A DNA stretch of 64,000 nt from Strongylocentrotus purpuratus (GCF_000002235.5 NW_022145601.1:7479322-7543321), one strand, 5' to 3'; positions 34,418 to 47,821 are shown, counted from the stretch's first letter. The notes: generated by a model not told the origin, from the letters alone. Program-made: numbers and translations.

Positions 34418-34482
34418 TAGAGAGCCGGAGGAGAATTAACTGGTGTTAAAATTCATGAGTTAATGCCCTTTTGTCTCCAAAC
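34418..34482. repeat. Foldback repeat, GGAGCCAGAAGG family, diverged copy
   Basis: GAGAGCCGGAGGAGAATTAAC on the left and GTTAATGCCCTTTTGTCTCC on the right form an imperfect hairpin resembling 1481-1549. Confidence 0.6.
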
Positions 34483-35298
34483 AGATTATTATGGATGGTA
34501 TCAAGATAAAATGTCAAGATAAATTGATAAAGATCTAAAGACTACGACATACAGTACATGTATTTGTGTATTGTATGTGCGCACAAATTTTGGTGTCAAC
34601 TTTGTGTTAAAGTTAGTGTATTCGTTTTGAAGCCAACATCAAATGCTATAGAACTTTGCAGGAGAAATGATGTCACGTATGCCTGTCTGTGAAATTTAAA
34701 TGTTTAACGGTTTGCAATGACCTAGTTATGCAAGGAAAACCGTCTCACTCAGACTTCAATGTCAGACACTGTTGAGTGACTGAATGACTTTTTAAAATTT
34801 GTTAATAACATAGATAAAATTAGCTGTAAAGAGTACATTATCATTTGTACACATCAACGACCCGCATCTTATAATGATCGAAATTCAACTTATCGAGTCT
34901 TTACTCGGCACAAAACATACATGTACGACTATGCGGTACAAGGGTCTGAAAATTAGACTACCTTCTACGAGTATTTTTTGCAACACGTTTTGAAAATTCC
35001 TAACGGCCGATATAATTCCACATAGAGCCAATTACCAGTTCTAATCTTTTGAGAGGAGTTTTTAGTTGGTATTATCTCTTGTTTACCATTGGATTTACAT
35101 AATTTTATATATTCAGCCTGCAAAAGGGACGGACTACCGGTACCTTTGCTATCTAAAACATGCCTGAAGATACAGGTTAATATGAATAAAAAAAACTTTA
35201 CAAGAGATAAGTATGAATAAAAGCTAATTATAGTCTAATAATTTACAATATTGTTGATGACCTTTTAGCGAAGCAATATCAGGATAATTCCTATCTAG
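34483..35298. other. Non-coding stretch, nothing recognised
   Basis: Includes a short repetition of TCAAGATAAA...GATAAAGATCTAAAGA, shared with about 34290-34395. No gene. Confidence 0.45.
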
Positions 35299-35619
35299 AG
35301 GCCTGTCTTCATCAGCTCGAGTTTGCCAAATAACCCGCTATTTTATTATCCCGATCGCAAATTAACCAGTTAATTTGCGTCTTCTTCAGCCCTCAGTCAC
35401 AATTAGCGGGATATTTGGTAGAGAAAATATCTCAAGAAATCTTGGTCTTGTTTCCAAAATATCCCGCTATTTAGGGAATAGCAGGCTAATTGCGCCCATC
35501 CGAGCTAGTTTGTGATGAACGTATCGGTCTGGTGATGATGCAATTTCGAGCTTCAGGATAATATCCGGAGTCTGAAATAGCGGGTTATTTGGCAAACTCA
35601 AGCTGATGAAGCCAGGCCT
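35299..35619. mobile_element. AGGCC-ended MITE-like element, copy 2
   Basis: Left end AGGCCTGTCTTCATCAGCTC and right end GAGCTT-like CAAGCTGATGAAGCCAGGCCT. Subterminal AATAACCCGCTATTT and AAATAGCGGGTTATTTGG are inverted. Homologous to 3568-3845, with an extra central AAATATCCCGCTATTT block. Confidence 0.88.
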
Positions 35620-35949
35620 AATGGGCATAGCTACAAGGATTTGGCGCAAGTTAATCTCTAATGACGGCTAATTCATATTTCAGATGTGTGTCACGACCTA
35701 ATTAATTGCGGTCAGGCCTCGATGGCTAACGAGGGAGGGGACGGGGTGCATCCAGAATTCGAGACGCAATCAGGCGCCAAAAGGATGCCTCCAATATCAC
35801 AAGCATCAACAAATGGTTCTTGGGGATGAAGTAGAGCATGTTAAAAGTAAATTGTTGACTGTCTGGTGATGGAAGGTTTGCGAAGGCTGGCTGTTTGGAG
35901 GATGGACATGGGTGAATTGTTGAGTAGTTGGGGAATGATGGTGATGAAG

Positions 35950-36330
35950 ACGAAGGAATGAATGAGAGAGGGGGAGGGAGAGAGGGAGAGAGAAAGGGGG
36001 AAGGAGAGAGAGAGAGAAGATGAGAGATAGAGAGAGAGAGAGAGAGAGAGGGGAGGGGAGAGACGGAAGGGGGAGGGGGGGGGGGAGGGGGAGAGAGAGA
36101 GAGAGAGGGAGAGGGAGAGGGGGAGAGAGGGGAGGGGGAGAGAGGGAAGGGGAGAGAGAGAGGGGGGGGGTAAGAGAGAGGGGAGAGAGAGAGAGGGGGA
36201 GTGGAGAGAGAAAGAAGATGAGAGATAGAGATATGCGAAAGAAAGAAGGAAAGAGAAATATACAAAACGGGCAGAAAAGGGAAGCTACAGGACAGAGGAA
36301 GAAAGATATGAGAGAAAGATAGTGAGAAAA
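35950..36330. repeat. Purine-rich (GA)n/(GGGGA)n region
   Basis: Irregular GAGAGA and GGGGAG runs with G tracts up to nine or more. The Ser/Pro-rich and Arg/Glu/Gly-rich frames are artefacts. Confidence 0.92.
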
Positions 36331-36479
36331 ATGTCAAATAGACCTTGCCTTATGAACTATAACTTAGATCGAGATAGAGATAAATAGATATTTTTGTTTA
36401 TAGAGGAGAGAGGTCTTGGTGAGAGCACGAAAGAAATGAGTAATATAAACACATCAATATCTATCTATCAATCTGCCTC

Positions 36480-36496
36480 TATCTCTCTCATTCCTT

Positions 36497-36553
<57 letters not shown>

Positions 36554-36590
36554 CCCCCCCCCCTCTCTCTCCCTCACTCTCTTCTCCATA
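36480..36590. repeat. (CT)n followed by poly-C
   Basis: About 50 bp of (CT)n, then 13 C, then short CT runs. Confidence 0.95.
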
Positions 36591-36599
36591 ATTTCTTTG

Positions 36600-39585
36600 T
36601 TAGTTCACTTAATGAGTGGACGGTGGCAGTACATCCCTGGCTTTGGGGACTATTCAAATGAAATGGATATATACACTGACCTAAATCATTACCATTTATC
36701 TTAAAACCGAGAAGAGCATAGATCTCTGTAATCGCACATTTCAGATTGGCAATGGCAAATTGACAATACTTGGTTCATCACTGTCAGTGTCAGACCAAAT
36801 TTTCTAATGAAAAGGAGCTGAAAAACTTTCCTCTAAGCAAAATGCATGGATTAATAAATAAATAAATAGATAAATAATTGAATACATAATAACACATGTT
36901 TTTTTTAAAAAGCATTCAAAATTTAAAACCTGCCAGAGAATATAAATGTAACTGTAATTAAATATAGCTATAAATTATCCCAAGGTAGAAACATTAACAG
37001 TCGTTGTGAGGGTTGTTCCTATATAACATATGTGGATGGAGCTTCAATAATCCATCAAAGGTTGAAAAACCCCAAATTTGACTCGTGAAGCTCATTTAGG
37101 ACGATTTGAAAACGTAAAGACCCAAAACTGTAAGAACAGACCAGTACTCAAGTGGCTGTGGGAATCCACCTAAAAACACCTGAATACAGAAAACAAATGA
37201 ATGCACCTAACTGGGGGAAAACGCGAGCAATGTGCATTTGCAGGTTAATAATTAAGTATTGAGAATGCCATGGCATTACCTTCAGATGGCATGAGATCGA
37301 AGGAAGTTGCATTGGTTGTGCAATTATTAATCCCTCTAAATGTCAGCTGACTGATTACAATCCAAAGCCCCCTTCGTACCAGAGAATTCTAACGGTCGTT
37401 CAGACTACCGGTATAGGAAATTTATACGAAAGTCGTAACTATACGATTATCGTACAGCTATGCAATGAAATGAGGAAGTCTGAATGCATGCTTAATCCTT
37501 GCTCTAACCTGCAGGAAAGCTGGGGTATGGATAATTTATGCAAAATATATTATGGAAGGTTTGAGGAAGATGTCTGAACTGTAGACAGCGAAACTGTTAC
37601 AGGTAAGTTTTACTTTTGGATGTGAGATAAGAACTTTCAAACCCTAATGCAGAATATGTTTTGGCTGATGCTCGATATATTCTATGGTGACACTTTATCT
37701 GGTGTTAATTTCATCAAAAGATTTAGGGTGAGGTTGCAATTTGGTTTTAAGTTAGGCTAAGGGTAAGTCTTCAGGTTAGGAATAGTGTTTGTTCAAGGGC
37801 AGGAAAAAAATACTTTAAAATTTGGGGGGGGGGGGCTACTTTTCAAGCTTGCTTGCATGAATATAACACCCTTTAATTTGTTTGCATTGAACTCTATGCA
37901 AATTTTGGGAGGCCTTTTTATGACTTTCGGGGGCTTTTTTTGGCATTTCGAGGGCTAATCCGCCCGAGCCCCGTGTATTTTTTTCCCTGTCAGGATTGAA
38001 GTCAGTAGTGGCTCTAGAGGGGGCTGCCTTAGGGGCTCAAGCCACCCTCCAATTTCTGTGAGACACATGGATAAAATGAATGCAAGAACTTACAAACCCC
38101 CTCCCAAGACCCCCACCCCAACAAAATTATTCTTGTAAAAAATGTCCTGGTTAAAGTTCAGAAGTCATGTAGTGTAGGATACTACCTCAGGTGCAATAGT
38201 CACTGAAGCATTTATTGTAAATCCCTGGTATTGGCCTATTTGATACTTTTATGCATTGTATTTTCCATCCTTATGCAGGACCATTATGTAAAACTAGCTG
38301 ATCAATGTTATCCTGTTAAAAGATGTTTTAATAACTAAATAAATAAATAAATGAATGCATGAATCTTATGTTCAAATTCAAATGAACAGATAAATACATG
38401 TACCATATGTATAGTTGTTTGAACTACATATCATTATCCTGATGACGTCATTTTCGATTGCCATTTTGATGATCAAATCGACCTAGAACCCAGCACTGAT
38501 TAGAACCTACTGGTCATTACCAGACGATGCTGTCCGGAAACATAGCCAAGAAAATGACATTGGATGTCATTAAGACGCCAGTTTGTCGTTGGCCGAAAGC
38601 CCATCTCACAGCGGTCCATCAAGATGATATTGTTGTTCAGCTATGACTGGTGATCATCATTAAATTTGCTCCTGAGATACACAGCCATGTCCTCATTAGG
38701 TTTGTCTTCTTATTGTCCTGTATGTAAAAATTTGTAAAAGCCTACTAACTTGACATACAGGTTTCAAGTGAGCAGACTCGGGACATTGATTTATGGCTTA
38801 CCGTATGCCAACCTAGTCATTTTGTACAAATTACCATAATGTTGCACACACATATCAATGAACAAACTAGAAATCATGTCATTATGAAATAAATTATTCA
38901 TTTTTATAATAGAGAATGGATCTCAGCAGATTGTATCTGACATGTATGCTGTTTATTACTATATTATCTTGAAATAATTTTATGAATTAAGTTTTGATCA
39001 ACAATAATTGAATGCAGCACATAACTCAAACAAAATTAAGAGGCTGTTATGACAATGTTTTATAATTTCTCTTATTTATCTGACCTAAACCTAATTGTTA
39101 ATAATGCATTCTTGAAAGCTGTCTGAATGTAGTAATCATTTTAATATGACATTTGACAGAGTCTAAGTTACTGATGAATCAGGTGGATGAGTTATGGATG
39201 GACAAACCAGGGATCTTTTTATCAAAGATCCCCTGATGGGCACTTGACTAATAAACAACGAGATGCTTTTACGGAACAGTTCTGCATCACTCAGCTAACC
39301 ATCAAGAAACCTCTTCCACATCCCGGTGCCTCAAATTAATAACCCGTCTCACTACCTCAGAGCGCATCCACACCAAGGGAGCTTCGTTATCTGGACACAT
39401 CAACGACGACGTTTTAACGAACTTTGCCTCTTTCCACGCCGGCCACGATGGATGTACTCGCCTCTTTCCTCTCCATTTTCAGCGCTTCAAATTAAACACG
39501 ATATCTTTAGATTAGATAAAGCTCCAGGGGTCATGACAGGTCTTTGGCTTGTCCAAGGACACCGAAGACCCTGAGAGGGCTTTTT
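36600..39585. other. Long non-coding stretch
   Basis: Contains (AAAT)n near 36843 and 38335, a 12-G tract at 37824-37835, and a stretch around 37720-37790 with degenerate TTAGGGTGAGG/TTAGG words. The (AAAT)n at 38335 ends sequence that could be a LINE 3' untranslated region. The frame at 39326-39574 shows no known domain. Confidence 0.5.
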
Positions 39586-39589
39586 GCAT

Positions 39590-39970
39590 ATTTTCTAGGT
39601 TTCCAAGGTTTTGTATCCTGTCTGCTGGTTCTCTGTAAATCTATTCAATGCATTCGAAACTGGGCTGACCAGATTCAACGTGATAAAACAGAACTACGAA
39701 GTTGTACACCATCAACAGACTCCTAATAAAATGCATGGTGGATTACTTATATTATTACAATTTTTTTACAATATTTTCTGGGTTTCCAAGGTTTTGTATC
39801 CCATCTCCAAATTCTGTAAATCTATTCAATGCAACCCTTTCAATGCAATTGCAACCGGGCTGACCAGATTCAAAGTGATAAAACAGAACTAAGAGGTTGT
39901 AAATGTAAACACTTAAGAGACTGCTAATGAATTATGATACTGGTGAATTAATCATATTATTACAAATTTT
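39590..39970. repeat. ~183-bp tandem duplication
   Basis: TTCCAAGGTTTTGTATCC begins at 39601 and 39784. Both copies continue with CTGTAAATCTATTCAATGCA, GGGCTGACCAGATTCAA and GTGATAAAACAGAACTA. The second has a small internal CAATGCAA expansion. Confidence 0.92.
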
Positions 39971-40589
39971 GTTCAGCTGTCTTTATTGGTAACTGAATTT
40001 TCTTATATTACTGAAGATATGGCGTATACATGTACCAGCAATAACAACAACAACATTCAATAAATATTTAATCTGTTGAAAGCCAGAAGGATGCAATTTT
40101 CTAAAAAGCAGATGACATATGATTTTATCTCATAGTATATGGTGAAAGTTGGCTTTTTATCGATGCTCTTGTACAGATGAAGACTACAAAAGGATGCAAT
40201 TTTCTAAATATCTCGATTCAACCTTCCCAGAAGAATTATTAACCCCAAACATATGGACTGCTTTATTTTTCATGATTTTAAATTGTGTGTTATCCGTTTA
40301 TATTCAAACTTTAAACAGATAATCAGGTAAGTACCAAAATATTGAATCCTCCACAGCGGAAGTCTGTAACCTCTGCAAATTAACACAGAAAAAGAAAAGG
40401 AACACAACGCCCCTTCACATTGCCCGATGATAATCATCCAATCAATCATCGATGGCCAATCAACCAAAGTTACAAACTATAGAAATTTCTTGTCATATTT
40501 GTAATGTGAGAGTGTTTCATTTCATGTGATATGGCTACCGGTACTATATTTTTCCACATGAGAGTAGAAAGAATAAGTTAACGTATAGT

Positions 40590-40619
40590 TTTTCACATTT
40601 ACCCGAACTGAGCTTTCTC
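40590..40619. repeat. Solo end of the TTAAAGAGAA MITE, abutting another MITE
   Basis: CGAACTGAGCTTTCTCTTTAA is the terminal sequence of the ~360-bp family. Its TTAA is shared with the left edge of the ~195-bp element at 40620, so one element appears to have used the other's terminal TTAA. Confidence 0.6.
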
Positions 40620-40823
40620 TTTAAAGCTCATCTGTACTAGTTTGGCCAGGGGGATTAGACCTCCCTGCAAGGTCACTGACAGGTGGTTATCTCATCAAAT
40701 CAGCTCTCAATTAACATTAAAAAAGAGGATCATGGGGGACCAACAGGCACCGATTAGGCATCGTTTGCTATATATATATATAGAGGGCGCAAGTAGCTAT
40801 AAGTAGTGCAGTGGGGCTTTAAA
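40620..40823 (+). mobile_element. ~195-bp MITE, TTTAAAG-ended family, copy c
   Basis: Ends TTTAAAGCTCATCTGTACTAG and TAGTGCAGTGGGGCTTTAAA. Slightly longer than its relatives because of a (TA)n expansion before TAGAGGGCGCAAG. Confidence 0.92.
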
Positions 40824-40829
40824 CATTAT

Positions 40830-42190
40830 ATCTCAAGACGATAAATAACCATCAAGACCAAGTACACATAAATGTATCCTGCAGGAACATGGGTATCAAT
40901 GACACTCTAATCAAGCTACCCTGATCCATCATGAATGATTGTAAATCAATACCATGGCCTCTCATGAACTTGTGATTAAACGACAAAGTTCTCGCTGAGG
41001 AATGAGATCAAATGCTGATGAAAAATATTACAGATGGTATTAATGATCATGGCATTGGTAACTGTAACAGGGATGAATGAAGTTGCATTTTGTGAAAATT
41101 GACTGCATGTAATCATAATCATAATCATCATTATCGCAATCAAAGTCAATGAATATGATAGCCCATGAACTTGTAATTAAACAAGGAAATCTCAATGATG
41201 ACTGAGATCAAATGCTGATTTAAATACTGATCATGGTGCTTATAAATGGCCAGTCACATCACCAAACCAACTCTAAACTCACTCTAACTGATGTATAACA
41301 CTGGCCATTATTTGAAGACATTGATGAGAAAAAGATGGAGAGATATACGCATGTAGTCAAGACAATCAAGATAACAACAAATCTTTATGCAATCGTATTT
41401 GATCTGCATCATGACTTCCATGAAAACTTTAAAAAGTGATTATAATACCCTTAACTTTAGACAACTACAGGTATAGGGAAGAAAAAGCCACCCTAATGAA
41501 AATGGCTTCATTCCAAGAAAACAAACTAGGTCCAAGTACACCTCCTTGGGGTATGACGAAGGGAGACATCCTTTACATGCAGATACTCATTATCAAGGAC
41601 ATTCTAAACAGATTATCCTGATTCTATCTCAGGGGTAGATTGGTAATCAATAGCATGGCCTGTCATGAATTGGGTTCTTGCTTCATTAAAAACATGCCAA
41701 CGTTTCACAGGCCTCCAAATTAAGCGCAATATCTGGAGCTGGTCTCGAGGCTTCAGGGGGCATCTTGAACTTGGGTTGTGAAGGGCAGGGATTAAAAGTT
41801 ATTAGCTAACCCTTTCCTACAGTAAGCCTAAAATGTCATTGAACATCATACTACCTCATGTAATTTAATAACAAGTTGTTTCTATCGAGTTTGCGCAAAG
41901 TTCTAAGGAATTTATATAACTTTTTTTTTTCTTAATGTATTTCAATATCACTTGTCACATCCACTTACACTGTACACATAGTGCAAATCTGAAAAATTTA
42001 GAAAAGATCACATAATAACAAAGGAGATTACTCAATTGATGAAAGTCTGCAGCAATCCAATAGAATAATCTCTATTTGCTTGACGTTTTACAATAGGAAT
42101 CAAACGTATAATGAAAAAGATAGTTGTTTGAATGATTCTGGCCATGGAAGTTCTGACAAAAAATGTCCAAACCAAACAATCTTGAGTCTA
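40830..42190. other. Non-coding stretch with diverged repeats
   Basis: Phrases such as CATGAACTTGTGATTAAAC and GAGATCAAATGCTGAT recur near 40965-41020 and 41165-41220, and AATCAATAGCATGGCCTGTC near 41650 echoes 40945. This suggests an old tandem array of a few hundred bases per unit. No gene. Confidence 0.45.
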
Positions 42191-42195
42191 CCACA

Positions 42196-42350
42196 TGGCT
42201 ATTTATAACCATCATTAGTTACATAACTTGGATTGTGCATTGTGCATTGGAATTATGTGAAGGTAATGTCTACAACATGGTTATAATAATTATTAGGTAC
42301 ATAACTTGGATTGTGCATTGGATCCTATGAATTGGATCCTTTTGAAGGCA
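42196..42350. repeat. ~90-bp diverged duplication
   Basis: TACATAACTTGGATTGTGCA occurs at about 42221 and 42299, with flanking ACATGGTTATAA/ACATGGCTATTTATAA and GAAGGTAATG/GAAGGCAATG. A GTGCATT microduplication is also present. Confidence 0.8.
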
Positions 42351-42980
42351 ATGCAGTCGCAGTGTACGTGTGCTTCATATATACAGGTATGTATATCTTA
42401 CACACTAATGCAACTTTGAATGAAACAAACGTCTACTGTTGTTGTCATTCTCCGACACATCCTCCAGCACATCCTCCAGCAACAATTGCTCTGAGATTAA
42501 TTTCTAACACCAACAAAGCTTCCAACTTCAACCCTGTGAAAAACACCTGTTCTTAACACTACCCCTACATCTTTAATACTTAAGACCCAAATCAACTATA
42601 ATCCTCAAACTATATCTTTGATGAAGTTAAAGGGCTATCTTGGAAGGTTTCAATTGTTCAGTCACATGACACTTTCAATTTCGATTTGTCAAGTTTTATT
42701 TTCATCAGTTGTTGCCACTCATTGGAGCTCTTTCAGTATTTATTATTTTCAATAAATAATTGAGATTTCCATAGAAATTCAATACATGTCAACCTTTTTT
42801 TTTAAATTATTTTGAGATTTCCATCCTTCTCCTGAATCTTTGCGCGGCTAATCGCTCTCCTCCCCCTTAATTTATTCCCCCTATGAAGGGTTCACAAAAC
42901 AATATCCTTTAAAAATAGTAAAACTTTCACAAGTCACTAGGTTTTTGCGATTAAAAAAAATTCTTGCCATGAAAATGACA
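42351..42980. other. Non-coding stretch, nothing recognised
   Basis: A short double repeat CACATCCTCCAG lies near 42455-42480. No gene supported. Confidence 0.45.
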
Positions 42981-42983
42981 TTA

Positions 42984-43181
42984 TTTAAAGCCCCTCTGCA
43001 CTAGTTTGGCCAAGAGGGATTAGACCTCCCTGCATGGTCACTGACAGGTGGTTATCTCATCAAATCAGCTCTCAATTAACATAAGAAAAAGGGGATCATG
43101 GGGGACCAATGGTCACCGATTAAGCATTGTTTGCTATATAGAGGGCGCAAGTAGCTATAAGTAGTGGATAGGGGCTTTAAA
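42984..43181 (+). mobile_element. ~195-bp MITE, TTTAAAG-ended family, copy d
   Basis: Ends TTTAAAGCCCCTCTGCACTAG and AGTGGATAGGGGCTTTAAA. The interior matches copy a closely. Confidence 0.93.
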
Positions 43182-43486
43182 TGTAAGTCTCTAGCCCAGG
43201 GTAGACTACAAACATGCAGTTGCTACAGCGATCAATGCACAGTACAGAGGTCAGAAACTCCCCTTAGTATGTATACTTCATGGTGGACTTTGTTTGATAT
43301 CAAATATTAAACAAATATCGTTTCCATCCACCTGCATTGATCCCAATAAAACAAGAGTAAAATATGAGTTTACTTTTTACTGTAGCAGGAAAAGTAGGAC
43401 TATGAATGAGAAATTTTAAAAAGCCAAATCATGCAGGATAAGATTTTTAAAGAGTACAGTCAACTAATAAAATCTAGATTTAATGC

Positions 43487-43644
43487 GTTAAAAGATGGGA
43501 GTTGTTGCTACCTTGTTTGGCGTTCAACAATAAGGGATAGAGCAACGTCGATCTGGCGCTGCTCAGTGGCTGCCGGGCTCACGATCAATTGGGCAAAAAG
43601 AATTTCCGTTTCGGTTTAATAAAATTTGGAGTTTACTATTAGGC
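43487..43644 (+). mobile_element. Retroelement 3' end, copy 2
   Basis: Nearly identical to 17632-17802 through GTTAAAAGATGGGAGTTG, TAAGGGATAGAGCAACGTCG and TCACGATCAATTGGGC. It ends AATAAAATTTGGAG and flows straight into the long (ATT)n tract, so the microsatellite probably grew from its tail. Confidence 0.82.
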
Positions 43645-44386
<742 letters not shown>

Positions 44387-44389
44387 ACT

Positions 44390-44545
44390 ACTAATATTCT
44401 GCTTTTATATTGTGCCCAATACATCCATACAATGATGTGCCTAAGCGTTTACAGATATATTATCACCCCGGTTATCGGATTCAGGCTTACCCGCACACAA
44501 TTGTTTGCACATTTTCCACTCCCTGGGGAACATTTGTGTACGCAC
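44390..44545 (-). mobile_element. SINE body, minus strand
   Basis: In reverse complement it reads TTCCCCAGGGAGTGGAAAATG, GTGTGCGGGTAAGCCTGAATC and CGATAACCGGGGT. This matches the SINE at 14131 (CTCCCCAGGGAGTGGAGAATG, GTGTGCGGGTAAGCCTGAATC). Its tail joins the (ATT)n array. Confidence 0.85.
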
Positions 44546-44549
44546 ACAT

Positions 44550-45930
44550 GTATAACTATATACATGTACTATATCAATCAAATAATCACCAAAAAAAATA
44601 TTTTATTACTGAAATCTTTACAGGACCTTTATAGACAGACCAATGTGAAAAACAGCTTTGGCTCATATTGACATGCTGTATAAATATTTTTAAATGAAAA
44701 AAAAAATGATTACTGCCTTTCTTGAAGATTTTTTTTTAAATAACAAAAAATGCAAAATAAAATGTGTTTCTTAATTAAGATACACTGTTCATTTCGGAAC
44801 ATTTCAATACAAGCTATAACAAAGCAGTTTCAGGCTTTACAGTTTATATGTTTTTTTTCACTATCTTTTCACAAATGTCAGATGATAAATACTTCTTTGT
44901 CTGTGTAAAAATAAGACGAAGGTGAATTTCCTATATTTTACGCCAATTTGCTCATTAAAAAATACTGTTCAGTACATTGTCAAACTTGCAACAGAAAATG
45001 TCCCCATTTTTCCTCAAAATCCTGAATTTCAGCAGACCGTGTGGAGGCAATTGAACTCCTATTCCCTTCGATTCGAGCATAATATTTTAACATTCAAGAT
45101 ACACAGTGCTATGGGTGGTTTTGCTACTAGAGGTATGGTAATATATATAGCTCCGAAGAGCCTCCCATTTTGCCTCAAAGTAGCCGTATATTTTGCTCTT
45201 TCAGGGCATGTGGGTGAATAATGTTCTCCTACTAATGGCCAAATTTCAAAAAGATGAAAAGTACACCTGAAGAAAAATGTTTCTTGAGGGGTTGCTACTA
45301 CATTTCATATCTTCAATCTCTATTAACAATTCCTTCGATTTAAAATATGCAGTGAATTTCACCTTGGGCACCATTGGATGTATAATGCCATGTAAACTAC
45401 GGTACCAAATAAGCTGCAAGCAAAAGTCGTCGCTAGTTGCTTAGCAACAAGGCAACCACTGGCAAACACGGCAAAAAAACTAAATCGAAAAATCCACCTC
45501 TGTAGTGTGGTTTTTGGAAAACGCTGGCAGATATTCCACCAATATTTTCAGTGTAAAAGCCTCGCTCTCGTAAAAGATTCTGTTTTTTGGTCACGTGACT
45601 CTGATCACATGCAGAGCAGTTACAAGTCGTGCATGCACACTACTCAACAAAAAATTGGAATTAGGAAACAACGTTTTTAAATTTGTTTTTTTAGTTGTGT
45701 AAATGGCAGTCAATTTTTCAGAATAGTGTTTGGGATGTGTTAATGGGACTATAGAAGACAGATGTGAAAAGAGGTATGTTTAGACAGACAACAAGCTTCT
45801 CGTATTATTGCAAGCAATGTAAACACTCACTTGGCTATCGTTCCACACATGAAAGAGTTTTCCAAACATTGTCTGTTGCTTTTAGCACCAAATTACAGAG
45901 TTTTGTCTGTTTCAAAAGCATCACTATACG
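44550..45930. other. Non-coding stretch, nothing firmly recognised
   Basis: AT-rich. ACTACTCAACAAAAAATTGG near 45640 resembles a transposon end, but no partner end was found. The 99-residue frame at 44922-45221 shows no known domain. Confidence 0.45.
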
Positions 45931-45934
45931 GACT

Positions 45935-45977
45935 TTCTCTCTCCCTCTCTCTCTCTCTTTTCCTGTCTCTCTCTCTT

Positions 45978-46014
<37 letters not shown>

Positions 46015-46025
46015 ATTTCTGTCTT
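45935..46025. repeat. (CT)n microsatellite
   Basis: Interrupted CTCTCT run within a pyrimidine-rich stretch. The Ser/Leu frames are artefacts. Confidence 0.93.
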
Positions 46026-46488
46026 ACTTGCTCACTCGTTCCCTCTACCTGATTGCCACTTTATTTTTTCAACCCTCACATTTTCCTTTCTTAACTGTCC
46101 TCTCTTAACTGTCACTTCCCACAACCCTCTGAAAAAACTATTTCTTCTAAGTACCGGTATGTTTTTATTCAGTTTTCTGTTAGCAAATAGGTGAACATTT
46201 ATTTCAAACCATGACAGAGCAGAAAAGAGATCTACATGTACATGCCAGGGGCTAATGCATGTACATTGATGCTACAACCATTTTTAAATAAACATGACAT
46301 TCTGAACATTTCTGTTTCCCCTACATACATGTAGGCATGCCCTCAAAGGTTTTCTCTGGATCACATTATCACTCTTACATCATCTGATGAGAGCAATAAG
46401 GGCTTTAATTCTGAATTTAATAGAGACATTAATGTCCTTTTTGGCTCTCACTTTCAACAGCTGGCATGGAGGCCTACTTCATTCTCTC

Positions 46489-46668
46489 TTTAAAGGCCAT
46501 CTGTACTAGTTTGGCTAGGAGGAATTAGACCACCCAGGGTGGTCACTGACATGTGGCTATCTAATCAAGTCAGCTCTCAATTAACATAAGAACAAGAGGA
46601 TCATGGGGGACCAATTGGTTCTATATAGAGGGAGCAAGTAGCTACAAATAGTACAGTGGGGATTTAAA
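46489..46668 (+). mobile_element. ~195-bp MITE, TTTAAAG-ended family, copy e
   Basis: Ends TTTAAAGGCCATCTGTACTAG and AGTACAGTGGGGATTTAAA. It is slightly shorter than its relatives because of a deletion before CTATATAGAGGG. Confidence 0.92.
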
Positions 46669-46679
46669 TAATGAAACCC

Positions 46680-47110
46680 TTTCTAAGGAGGGGTGAATCT
46701 GTCTCATTTCGAGGGGGGGAGACGAGGGCAGTGAACACTTTTACCCCCCAAATAACCCCTCAACAGATAATCAGGAAGTTACCGTGCAAACTGCCCTTCG
46801 AACTCAGCACGTGCGATCAATTATTGAATGCGTGGAGCGAGCGAGGGTGCATCGAGGGAGACAGGCTGGCCAGAGAAGATGGGTTCTTGGCCGGATACAC
46901 GTCACGCAGATCAACACGCCCGGGGTGGGAGAGGATCGGCTTTCGGCAGAGCGTTGTCTTACCATCACGCGATCCCTGCGCTTCTTTTTGATCAGCTCTG
47001 TGATGTGCGCGACGACGAGATGATGTAAACAATTTGAGAGACTGCCATCCCGGCTTCACATTCCCGACATAAGAATCGGGTGCATTTCTATTGGCGAACA
47101 ATGGTCACCA
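46680..47110. promoter_or_regulatory. CpG-dense unique segment, candidate regulatory element or promoter
   Basis: More than 20 CpG dinucleotides in about 250 bp between 46790 and 47030 (GAGCGAGCGAGGG, CACGCCCGGGG, GTGCGCGACGACGAG). Overlapping frames of about 95-106 residues occur on both strands, as expected where GC-rich DNA lacks stops, and none has a recognisable domain. Confidence 0.35.
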
Positions 47111-47544
47111 GTCAACTCTAAGCCCAGCCAAGGAATCGGCAGTAAATAACATTCTTCTCATCTCTGTTGATATAATTCCACTCAAGAACTGCAGGAATTA
47201 ATTGCTGGTAATCATGAAAGTAACAACAATGGGATAGCCAATAGAAATAGTTCTACATACCATGATTTGGCGACAATTTCTCCACAGTTAAACTGCCTAC
47301 ACTAAATGAATTCCTAAAGTTTTCCAATCCTGACATATAAGCCTAGAACCTTAATCCTCATTCCTATAAACCTTTTTGCATCCTAAGGAAAAGCCTACAT
47401 GATTGTCTTCCTTGAAATGATCCCCAGAGGACATGTTGCCGTAACAAATATCAGGCCATCATTGAATTCTCACCATTTATGTTCTGACGGATAAAATGAA
47501 CACAGATAAAAAGCCCATTTCTCTTCAACAAGGAGAGAGATCAG
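47111..47544. other. Non-coding stretch, nothing recognised
   Basis: No element or gene supported. Confidence 0.45.
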
Positions 47545-47695
47545 GAACCTATTTCACGAAGCCTTTTTTCAATGACAAATGCCAAAAATCAGTGACAAAT
47601 CTGCTGATAACCAATCAGAAGCAAGAATTTCACTAGCTTATAACAAATACTGTCATTTGTCACTGACGACAAGTTTTGTGAAATGGGGCCTTGAT
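47545..47695. mobile_element. ~150-bp MITE-like palindrome
   Basis: AACCTATTTCACGAAGCC on the left is approximately inverted in AGTTTTGTGAAATGGGGCC on the right. AATGACAAATGCC and CATTTGTCACTGACGAC are a second inverted pair. Single copy in the window. Confidence 0.6.
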
Positions 47696-47821
47696 GCAGA
47701 TTCAATACACTTATGATTATGTCACATCTCAAAAATAGAGAGAGGAGGCAAGCTTCCCCAAAAGCATCAGGTTGGTGATGGGGTCACAGTTTTTGTGCCA
47801 AATTTCCAACTATTATATCAT

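Noticed and set aside
45630-45665. Transposon end (ACTACTCAACAAAAAATTGG)
   Set aside because: No matching inverted end within several kilobases and no second copy in the window.
46671-47101. Overlapping ~100-residue genes on both strands
   Set aside because: Open frames on both strands of a CpG-rich segment are expected without selection; no domain or splice support.
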